A DNA stretch of 64,000 bases from Lachnospiraceae bacterium MD335 (GTDB lineage: Bacteria > Bacillota > Clostridia > Lachnospirales > Lachnospiraceae): the NCBI GenBank assembly GCA_000403335.2, contig KE159631.1:181139-245138 (forward strand). The letters run 5' to 3'. Every line of letters starts with the position of its first letter. Within the stretch, counting starts at the first letter, position 1. Shown here one piece after another: positions 18,769-26,618 of this stretch. Below the pieces are notes generated by a model. That model was not told where the DNA came from. It saw only the letters and a list, made by a program, of their open reading frames with translations, and made no database searches. The position numbers were made by a program, and so were the translations under genes.

Positions 18769-18798
18769 AGTATATGACTGCGGCGGCAGTTTTGTCAA
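18769..18798 (-). promoter_or_regulatory. Promoter of the riboswitch-antiporter unit
   Basis: Minus strand: TTGACA (18793-18798), an 18-bp spacer and TATACT (18769-18774), immediately upstream of the aptamer. Confidence 0.7.
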
Positions 18799-18925
18799 CA
18801 ACCGAATGAAATAATTTTTTTTGCGCCCAGTGAAGAAAGCATTACCGGAACGGGAGAACAGTAACAAGAACGCTGTAAAACAATTTGAAATTATAAAGAA
18901 AATATGGCAAAATAAAACAAAATAC

Positions 18926-19012
18926 GATATAATGAGCGCAAGAGAGCAAAGTGGACTTGTACATTTTGCGAACGGCGAATGTTGATCATAAATCGCAGAT
19001 TTATGATATAAT
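18926..19012 (+). repeat. 87-bp interspersed repeat with promoter, copy A
   Basis: This is nearly identical and equal in length to 40760-40846. It starts and ends with GATATAAT. Near the end, the palindrome ATCATAAATC-GCA-GATTTATGAT lies between TTGATC and TATAAT, so each copy carries a palindromic promoter. Copy A is followed by a second start of the unit (GATATAATGAGCGCAAGAGAG at 19005), giving a 79-bp tandem period. It sits 75 bp before the helicase gene. Confidence 0.75.
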
Positions 19013-19086
19013 GAGCGCAAGAGAGAAGAATGAACGGAGTTCATTCGGCGAATGGCAAATAAACAACAACTGCAAAGGAAGAAAAT

Positions 19087-22000
19087 ATGTACACAGTCAT
19101 ATTTACCGATACCGAAGTAAGTCCCAAAACAAACACCGTCCGGGACTATGGCGCCGCAGTAGACGCAAAAACACAGCTCCACACAAACTCGAGAGAACAA
19201 TACCGCAATTTTTTGATTCGAAACAGCACAGGCAGCAAACGCTTCGTGTGCGGGCATAATATTGTCCACCATGACGCTAAATACATCCGGCAGGAACTGC
19301 AGGACGCCCATATAGACGCCCTGATAGATACGCTCTATCTGTCCCCGCTGCTTTTTCCAAATAAGCCGTACCATGCCCTCCTCAAGGACGACAAATTGCA
19401 GACCGATGCACTCAACAATCCGTTGAATGATTCAGTCAAAGCGATGGAATTATTTTATGACGAAGTAAACGCTTTTTACGGTTTAAATGAACTGCAAAAA
19501 GAAATTTATGCAGATTTACTTTATCAGAAGGAAGAATTTCGTGGCTTTTTTTCATATCTGAACTATTATCCGAGAAGAAATACCGTCAACCTCATCAAAA
19601 CCGTTTATCATGGAAAAATATGCAGCAATTGCGATATTGAAGGAATATCCAAACAGTATCCGACGGAGCTTGCATATGTTTTGGCAATGATTTCGGCAAA
19701 GGATACAACCTCTATCATACCAAACTGGGTAAACATGAAGTTTCCTGCCGTTTCCAACGTAATCAGGCTGCTGCGCGGCACAATCTGCGCCGCAAAATGT
19801 GCTTATTGCCAAAATGAGCTGAATATCCACAGACGCTTAAAGCAGATTTTCGGATACGACGATTTTCGCAAATACGACGGCGAAAACCTGCAGGAAAAGG
19901 CGGTACAGGCAGCCGTTGACAATCAATCCCTGCTTGCCATATTTCCCACGGGAGGAGGAAAGTCCATAACCTTCCAGCTCCCCGCCCTCATAGCAGGCGC
20001 ATTGTCCAAGGCATTGACCGTGGTTATTTCACCGCTGCAATCCCTTATGAAGGATCAAGTCGACAATCTTGAAAAGAAAGGCATCGTGGATGCTGTAACG
20101 ATTAATGGTCTGCTCAGTCCGATTGAACGCGCGGATGCCATTGAGCGCGTTGAGAACGGAATGGCTTCCATTTTGTACATATCGCCCGAGTCCCTGCGCT
20201 CCAAGACAATCGAGTTGCTGCTTTTAAAGCGCAGCATTGCACGGTTTGTCATCGACGAGGCACACTGTTTTTCCGCATGGGGGCAGGATTTCAGGGTGGA
20301 TTACCTGTATATCGGCGATTTTATCAGAGAAATGCAGGAGAAAAAGCAGCTAAACGAAAAGATTCCCGTATCCTGCTTCACTGCAACCGCCAAGCAAAAA
20401 GTCGTCAGTGACATTAAGGCATATTTCAAAGAACATTTGGACTTGGATTTGGAACTTTACACCTCAAATGCGAGCAGAAAAAATCTAAGGTATGAGGTCA
20501 TTTATAAGGAAAGCGACGAGGAAAAATATGCGGCGCTGCGGTGGCTGATTGAACAGAAAAACTGTCCGACAATCGTTTACGTTTCGAGAACAAAGCGGAC
20601 TATGGAACTTGCAAAAAAGCTGTGCGACGATGGCTTTTCGGCGCTTGCCTTTAACGGAAAAATGGATAAGGGAGAGAAGCAGGCAAACCAGGATGCCTTT
20701 ATCAATGATGAGGTGCAGGTGATGGTTGCAACCTCCGCGTTTGGAATGGGTGTCGATAAGCCAAACGTCAGGCTTGTGGTTCATTATGACATTTCGGATT
20801 CGCTGGAGAATTATGTGCAGGAGGCGGGAAGAGCGGGCAGGGACCAAAATCTGCAGGCGGAATGCTACGTGCTGTTTAACGACGGGGATTTGGACAAGCA
20901 TTTCATGCTCTTAAATCAGACAAAGCTAAGTATCAGCGAAATCCAGCAGGTTTGGAAGGCAATTAAGGACTTGACAAGAAACCGATCGTCCATGCAGCGT
21001 ACGCCGCTTGAAATTGCGCGTCAGGCAGGTTGGGATGAAGCGGTTCCGGATATTGAGACACGTGTCAGGACAGCGGTGCAGGCGTTGGAGAATGCAGGAT
21101 ATATTAAGCGCGGGAAAAATGTGCCGCACATTTATGCTACAGGCATTCTTGTCAGAAACATGATAGAAGCTTCCGCAGTGATAGAAAAATCTTATAAAAT
21201 GACGGAAACTGACCGGACAAATGCAAAACGGATTATCAGTATGTTGATTTCGGCGAGGAGCGTTGCAAATGCGGCGGATTATGAGGGCGAGTCGCGGGTT
21301 GATTATATTTCCGACAGGCTTGGCATTGAGCGGGAGGAAACGTTTAAAATAATCCATATTCTGCGTGAAGAAAATATCTTGGCAAACACAAAGGATTTGA
21401 CGGCATATATCCAAAAGACGGATACGGAGAACAAATCACTGAACATTCTCAGAAAATATTCTCAGTTGGAAGAGTTCCTTGTGAAAAATCTGAACGAAGA
21501 CGGAGAAAGTCTGAATTTAAAAGAACTGAATGAGACAGCCATAATCAGCGGAATAAAGACTGCTACAGTCAATGCGATAAAGACCGTATTTTATTATTGG
21601 ACCATCAAAAAGTTTATTAAAAAAAGCATTGAAAACACAACGCAGAGAACGATTGTCGTTCCCGAAAAGAACCCCGGGCAATTGTGGAAAAAGAGACAGC
21701 AGTGTATTCAGCTGGCTGACTTTATCGTAAAGTATCTGTTTGACAAAAGCAGGGCGGTTATGAGCAGCAAAGAGCAGATACTGGTAGGTTTTTCCGTTTT
21801 GGAATTAAAGCAGGAATATCAAAGAAACAGGGATATAGAAGTGAGTGACCAAGAGGTGGAGGATGCGCTTTTATATTTATCGAAAATTGATGCCATGAAG
21901 CTGGAGGGCGGTTTCCTTGTGCTGTATAGCGGAATGGAGATAACAAGACTGGAGCGGGACAATAAAATCCGTTATAAGGCGGACGATTATAAGGAACTGA

Positions 22001-23880
22001 ACGAGTATTACAGGCAGAAAATGCAGCAAATTCATATTGTCGGTGAGTTTGCGAACATGATGGTCAGGAATTATCAGGAGGCGCTGCAGTTTGTCAATGA
22101 ATATTTTCAGATGGACTACCGCATGTTTATTGCAAAATATTTTAAGGGAAACCGAAAAAATGAGATTAACCGAAATATTACACCTGATAAATATAATAAG
22201 CTTTTTAACGAGCTGTCGGAAGTACAAAGGGAAATTATTGATGATGACATGTCGAAGTATATTGTCGTGGCAGCAGGTCCGGGGAGCGGAAAGACAAAGG
22301 TTTTGGTACATAAGCTTGCCTCGCTCATGCTTTTGGAGGACGTAAAGCATGAGCAGCTTTTGATGGTGACGTTTTCGCGTGCGGCGGTAACAGAGTTTCG
22401 CCAACGGCTTTATGCTTTGATTGGAAATGCGGCAGGTTTTATCGAAATCAAGACGTTTCATTCCTACTGTTTTGACCTGATTGGCAGGGTCGGAAATCTT
22501 GGAACCGCTGATACGGTTGTAAAAGATGCCTCGGAAATGATTGAGAACGGAGATGTCGAAATCGGAAGGATTACCAAGACGGTCCTTGTAATTGATGAGG
22601 CGCAGGACATGGACGAGAATGAGTACAGGTTCGTTACTGCACTGATGGAACGAAACGACGATTTGCGTGTGGTTGCCGTAGGGGACGACGATCAGAATAT
22701 TTATGAATTCAGAGGTTCTGATTCCCGATATTTTGCGGCTTTTTTGAAGCAGGAAAATGCAAAAAAATATGAACTGCTTGACAACTACAGAAGCGCTCCC
22801 TGCATTGTGGAATTTGCAAATCATTTTGTGAAGTGTATTCATAATCGGCTGAAAAGTGCGCCTGTTGTCTCGCGCTGCGCTGCGGGCGGAGTGGTTGAGC
22901 TGGTGCAGTGTGCCAGTCCGAATTTGGAGGAGCCTGTGGCAGTTGCTGCAATCACGGCGCGCAGCAAAGGAACGGTGTGCATTCTCACCAACACAAATAA
23001 TGAGGCGTTCTGCGTGGTCGGGCTTTTAAAGAAAAAGGGAATCGGAGCAAAGCTGATACAGTCGAGTGACGGATTTGACTTGTATAATATGGTCGAACTG
23101 CGTTTTTTTATGATGAGAATTGAGAAGGGTTTGACAACGCCGATTATTTCCGACGAGAAGTGGGAGGACGCAAAAAGCAGAATGGAGCGGTATTATGAAC
23201 AGAGCAGTAATCTTGCGCTATGCCTTACAATATTGGAGGCTTTTGAGCAGTCCAATAAGCGGAAATATAAGTCGGATTTAGAGGCGTTTTTGCATGAATC
23301 GAAGCTTGAAGATTTTTTTCAGAATGAGAACGGTGATGTGGTCGTGTCTACGATCCATAAATCAAAGGGTAGGGAATTTGATGAGGTTTTTATGATGCTT
23401 GATAAGGTGAACATTGACACGGATGCGTGTAAACGAAAATTGTATGTGGGCATGACAAGGGCAAAGAGGGGGTTGCATATTTTTTACAATAATAAGGAGT
23501 TTGACCGTTTTATTTCTGCAAGTGTGAGGACAAGGGCAGACGATAGGCTGTATGAAAAGCCTGAGGAAATTTTGATGCAGCTTTCGCATAAGTCTGTTAA
23601 TCTAGGATTTTTTAAGAATAAAAAAGAGATTATCCGCCAAATGATATGCGGCACGCAGCTTTTGGTGAGAGGGGCGGAGCTTTGTGTGGAATACAACGGG
23701 AAAATGCAGGCGGTGGTGCAGTTTTCGAAGGACTTTCGCAAACAGGCGGAGCAGTATCGGGCGCAGGGGTATGTGATGAAAAGCGCCCGCGTGCGGTTCG
23801 TCGTGGGGTGGACAGATATGGACGAGGGGAAAGAGTATCCGATTGTTTTGCCGGATGTGTGTTTTATCCGCGGGCAGTAG
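19087..23880 (+). CDS. Exonuclease-RecQ-UvrD fusion helicase
   Basis: 1597 aa combining three enzymes. Residues 1-140 resemble a DnaQ/RNase T exonuclease: FTDTE (Asp8, Glu10), GHNIVHHDAKY (about 58-68) and a later Asp. A Cys pair follows (CAAKCAYC, about 234-241). A complete RecQ-type SF2 motor comes next: FPTGGGKS (about 290), the box IDEAHCFSAWGQDFR, then TSAFGMGVDKP and QEAGRAGRDQ. After a winged-helix-like middle comes a complete UvrD-type SF1 motor: AAGPGSGKTK (about 1060), VIDEAQDMDENEY, GDDDQNIYEFRG, STIHKSKGREFDE and YVGMTRAKR. All Walker residues are intact. It is likely a DNA repair or anti-phage nuclease-helicase; the role is inferred. A repeat-borne promoter lies upstream. Confidence 0.9.
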   Translation: MYTVIFTDTEVSPKTNTVRDYGAAVDAKTQLHTNSREQYRNFLIRNSTGSKRFVCGHNIVHHDAKYIRQELQDAHIDALIDTLYLSPLLFPNKPYHALLKDDKLQTDALNNPLNDSVKAMELFYDEVNAFYGLNELQKEIYADLLYQKEEFRGFFSYLNYYPRRNTVNLIKTVYHGKICSNCDIEGISKQYPTELAYVLAMISAKDTTSIIPNWVNMKFPAVSNVIRLLRGTICAAKCAYCQNELNIHRRLKQIFGYDDFRKYDGENLQEKAVQAAVDNQSLLAIFPTGGGKSITFQLPALIAGALSKALTVVISPLQSLMKDQVDNLEKKGIVDAVTINGLLSPIERADAIERVENGMASILYISPESLRSKTIELLLLKRSIARFVIDEAHCFSAWGQDFRVDYLYIGDFIREMQEKKQLNEKIPVSCFTATAKQKVVSDIKAYFKEHLDLDLELYTSNASRKNLRYEVIYKESDEEKYAALRWLIEQKNCPTIVYVSRTKRTMELAKKLCDDGFSALAFNGKMDKGEKQANQDAFINDEVQVMVATSAFGMGVDKPNVRLVVHYDISDSLENYVQEAGRAGRDQNLQAECYVLFNDGDLDKHFMLLNQTKLSISEIQQVWKAIKDLTRNRSSMQRTPLEIARQAGWDEAVPDIETRVRTAVQALENAGYIKRGKNVPHIYATGILVRNMIEASAVIEKSYKMTETDRTNAKRIISMLISARSVANAADYEGESRVDYISDRLGIEREETFKIIHILREENILANTKDLTAYIQKTDTENKSLNILRKYSQLEEFLVKNLNEDGESLNLKELNETAIISGIKTATVNAIKTVFYYWTIKKFIKKSIENTTQRTIVVPEKNPGQLWKKRQQCIQLADFIVKYLFDKSRAVMSSKEQILVGFSVLELKQEYQRNRDIEVSDQEVEDALLYLSKIDAMKLEGGFLVLYSGMEITRLERDNKIRYKADDYKELNEYYRQKMQQIHIVGEFANMMVRNYQEALQFVNEYFQMDYRMFIAKYFKGNRKNEINRNITPDKYNKLFNELSEVQREIIDDDMSKYIVVAAGPGSGKTKVLVHKLASLMLLEDVKHEQLLMVTFSRAAVTEFRQRLYALIGNAAGFIEIKTFHSYCFDLIGRVGNLGTADTVVKDASEMIENGDVEIGRITKTVLVIDEAQDMDENEYRFVTALMERNDDLRVVAVGDDDQNIYEFRGSDSRYFAAFLKQENAKKYELLDNYRSAPCIVEFANHFVKCIHNRLKSAPVVSRCAAGGVVELVQCASPNLEEPVAVAAITARSKGTVCILTNTNNEAFCVVGLLKKKGIGAKLIQSSDGFDLYNMVELRFFMMRIEKGLTTPIISDEKWEDAKSRMERYYEQSSNLALCLTILEAFEQSNKRKYKSDLEAFLHESKLEDFFQNENGDVVVSTIHKSKGREFDEVFMMLDKVNIDTDACKRKLYVGMTRAKRGLHIFYNNKEFDRFISASVRTRADDRLYEKPEEILMQLSHKSVNLGFFKNKKEIIRQMICGTQLLVRGAELCVEYNGKMQAVVQFSKDFRKQAEQYRAQGYVMKSARVRFVVGWTDMDEGKEYPIVLPDVCFIRGQ

Positions 23881-23899
23881 TGGCAAAGGAGGATTAAAA

Positions 23900-23980
23900 A
23901 TGGGCAGTTGGATAATTGACAAACAGCCTCTTTTTTCATGCGTAATTTTTATCGAATCCTTTTATCGAAACTACTGCTGA
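23900..23980 (+). CDS. Possible 26-aa small ORF
   Basis: AAAGGAGG followed after 7 bp by ATG opens a 26-codon frame (MGSWIIDKQPLFS...) just after the helicase stop. The ribosome binding site is strong but the peptide has no recognisable feature. It may be a short protein or a truncated gene start. Confidence 0.25.
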   Translation: MGSWIIDKQPLFSCVIFIESFYRNYC

Positions 23981-24105
23981 TTATAGTAATCAAAACGAAT
24001 ACATATAATCAGTATAATAAATTTCCAATACAGGAAAGGTTGTTTCCATAATTAAAAAACCATTGACAGATTCCCAATAAAGAATTAACATAAGTATAGT
24101 ACGAG

Positions 24106-24136
24106 GGCGCACGCTACAAAAGGCTTGCGCCTTTTT
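24106..24136 (+). terminator. Intrinsic terminator or attenuator before the hydratase gene
   Basis: GGCGCA (24106-24111) and TGCGCC (24126-24131) form a stem with inner GC/GC pairs, followed by TTTTT. It lies downstream of a possible TTGACA at 24064, so it either ends helicase transcription or attenuates the hydratase. A second hairpin follows at 24163-24189 (GAATTT with AAATTC, inner GC-TTT-GC). Confidence 0.6.
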
Positions 24137-24232
24137 CTGAAAATGCATACGGATTTGTAAGGGAATTTACTGCTTTGCAGCGCAAATTCGGTAAAAATTA
24201 AAAAATTATAGAAAGGTCAGGTGTAACAATAA

Positions 24233-26524
24233 ATGATACAACTATTTGAAACAGGCGCTTATCTCGTAAACGGAACGGAGCTGATTGCCGACAACGCGGA
24301 CGCGGCGGCAGCAGTGAAGGCAAAAACCGGAAAAGACGTGGATAAGGCAGCGGCAAAGAAAAATACGATTGCTTACGGTATTCTCGAAAAGCATAATACG
24401 TCAGATAATATGGACAAGCTGAAAATCAAGTTTGACAAACTGACATCACATGATATTACATTCGTAGGAATTATCCAGACGGCACGCGCGTCAGGGCTGA
24501 CAAAATTCCCTGTTCCGTACGTGCTCACAAACTGTCACAACTCGCTCTGTGCAGTGGGCGGTACAATCAACGAGGACGACCACATGTTTGGATTGACATG
24601 CGCCAAGAAATACGGCGGTGTTTATGTTCCTCCTCATCAGGCAGTCATTCACCAGTATGCGCGTGAAATGCTTGCAGGCGGCGGCAGAATGATACTTGGC
24701 TCCGACTCCCACACGCGTTACGGTGCGCTTGGAACAATGGCGATGGGCGAGGGCGGTCCGGAGCTTGTAAAACAGCTTTTGAATCAAACGTATGACATTA
24801 ATATGCCCGGCGTGGTTGCCGTTTATATGGAAGGCGCGCCTGCAAAGGGCGTCGGTCCGCAGGACGTGGCGCTTGCGATTATCGGCGCGGTGTTCAAGAA
24901 TGGTTATGTGAAAAATAAGGTAATGGAGTTTGTCGGTCCCGGCGTTTCGTCTTTGTCGGCGGATTTCCGTATCGGCGTTGACGTGATGACAACGGAAACG
25001 ACTTGTCTTTCTTCAATTTGGAGAACGGACGGCGAGATTAAGGAATTTTATGATATTCATGGCAGAACGGAAGATTTTGCCGAGCTTAATCCGGGAGAAA
25101 CAGCTTACTATGACGGTGTGATTAAGGTTGATTTGAGTAAAGTAAAGCCGATGATTGCAATGCCGTTCCACCCGAGCAATACATACACGATTGAGGAGCT
25201 GAACGCCAATCTTATGGACATCCTTGACGAGTGTGAGAAGAAGGCGCTTGTCAGCCTTGACGGGGCGGTTGATTTTAAGCTCAAGGATAAGGTCAGAAAC
25301 GGAAAGCTCTATGTTGAGCAGGGGATTATCGCAGGCTGTGCGGGCGGCGGATTTGAAAATATCTGCGCGGCGGCGGACATTTTGGACAATGCAAGCATTG
25401 GTCCCGATGAGTTCACATTAAGCGTTTATCCGGCGTCAATGCCTGTTTACATGGAACTGGTGAAAAACGGCTGTGCGGCGAAATTAATGCAGACGGGTGC
25501 GGTGTTAAAGACGGCATTCTGCGGTCCGTGCTTTGGTGCGGGCGACACACCTGCAAACAACGCATTTTCAATTCGTCATTCAACGAGGAACTTCCCGAAC
25601 CGCGAGGGTTCTAAGCTGCAGAGCGGACAGATTGCGTCGGTTGCGCTGATGGATGCGCGTTCAATTGCGGCGACTGCGGCAAATAAAGGGTATCTGACGC
25701 CTGCTACGGAGTTTGACGGAGATTTCACAAAGTACAAATATTTCTTTGACAAAAAGATTTACGAAAACCGCGTGTTTGATTCAAAGGGCGTGGCGGATGA
25801 ATCAGTCGAAATTAAGTTTGGGCCAAACATCAAGGACTGGCCTGCAATGGTTGCGCTTACGGACAATCTGATGTTGAAGGTCGTTTCGGAAATTCATGAT
25901 CCGGTCACAACAACGGACGAGTTAATTCCGTCGGGCGAGACTTCTTCCTACCGTTCGAATCCGTTGGGACTTGCGGAGTTTACGCTTTCCAGAAAGGACC
26001 CTGCTTATGTGGGACGTGCGAAAGAAATTCAGGCGGCGGAGAAGGCGAGAGAAGAGCAGTCCTGTCCGGTACAGACCCTTCCGGAATTGGAAGAGGCTTG
26101 GGCTGTGATGAAGACGATTACGCCGGATGCGGACCGTTACAATACGGGTATCGGCAGCACGATTTTTGCGGTCAAGCCGGGCGACGGTTCGGCGAGAGAG
26201 CAGGCGGCAAGCTGTCAGAAGGTGCTTGGCGGATGGGCAAATATTGCAAACGAATATGCGACGAAGAGATACCGTTCGAATCTGATTAACTGGGGTATGC
26301 TGCCGTTTTTGATTAAAGAGGGCGAGCTGCCGTTTCAAAATCTTGATTATATTTACATTCCGGGTATCAGAAAAGCCGTTGAGGAAAATGCGGACGTGAT
26401 TAAGGCGTATGTTGTCGGGAAGGATAAAAAGACGGAGTTTGAGATGACATTAGGCGAGTTGACAGACGAGGAGCGGCAGATTATCTTGAAAGGGTGCCTG
26501 ATTAACTATAACAGGGTTGGATAA
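24233..26524 (+). CDS. Aconitase-superfamily hydratase (YbhJ-like)
   Basis: 763 aa, the usual size of YbhJ-type hydratases and shorter than AcnA/AcnB. The N-terminal aconitase domain carries [21 protein letters not shown]. The 4Fe-4S ligands would come from GCAGGG and [15 protein letters not shown], replacing the classical SCTN and CGPC motifs. [15 protein letters not shown] matches the substrate-binding RNFxxR region. The C-terminal swivel domain has [18 protein letters not shown]. Such proteins are thought to hydrate a tricarboxylate-like substrate, but the exact substrate is not established. It is a single-gene unit ended by a strong terminator. The RBS region GAAAGG/AGGTG is 10-16 bp from the ATG. 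Confidence 0.85.
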   Translation: MIQLFETGAYLVNGTELIADNADAAAAVKAKTGKDVDKAAAKKNTIAYGILEKHNTSDNMDKLKIKFDKLTSHDITFVGIIQTARASGLTKFPVPYVLTNCHNSLCAVGGTINEDDHMFGLTCAKKYGGVYVPPHQAVIHQYAREMLAGGGRMILGSDSHTRYGALGTMAMGEGGPELVKQLLNQTYDINMPGVVAVYMEGAPAKGVGPQDVALAIIGAVFKNGYVKNKVMEFVGPGVSSLSADFRIGVDVMTTETTCLSSIWRTDGEIKEFYDIHGRTEDFAELNPGETAYYDGVIKVDLSKVKPMIAMPFHPSNTYTIEELNANLMDILDECEKKALVSLDGAVDFKLKDKVRNGKLYVEQGIIAGCAGGGFENICAAADILDNASIGPDEFTLSVYPASMPVYMELVKNGCAAKLMQTGAVLKTAFCGPCFGAGDTPANNAFSIRHSTRNFPNREGSKLQSGQIASVALMDARSIAATAANKGYLTPATEFDGDFTKYKYFFDKKIYENRVFDSKGVADESVEIKFGPNIKDWPAMVALTDNLMLKVVSEIHDPVTTTDELIPSGETSSYRSNPLGLAEFTLSRKDPAYVGRAKEIQAAEKAREEQSCPVQTLPELEEAWAVMKTITPDADRYNTGIGSTIFAVKPGDGSAREQAASCQKVLGGWANIANEYATKRYRSNLINWGMLPFLIKEGELPFQNLDYIYIPGIRKAVEENADVIKAYVVGKDKKTEFEMTLGELTDEERQIILKGCLINYNRVG

Positions 26525-26567
26525 TTTGGTTGTGAAATATGTTTTATAGAATATGAATAACAGAAAA

Positions 26568-26600
26568 AAGTCTGTCTTAACGTGCGGTTAGGACAGACTT
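26568..26600. terminator. Bidirectional intrinsic terminator
   Basis: AAGTCTGTCTTAAC and GTTAGGACAGACTT form a 14-bp stem (one G-U pair), with A-rich and T-rich flanks, between convergent genes. Confidence 0.85.
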
Positions 26601-26618
26601 ATCTTTTAAAGAGAGACA

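Noticed and set aside
18688..19374. Long minus-strand frame of 228 codons
   Set aside because: It overlaps the riboswitch, the promoter repeat and the start of the helicase gene, and its composition (Cys/Phe rich) is that of antisense DNA.
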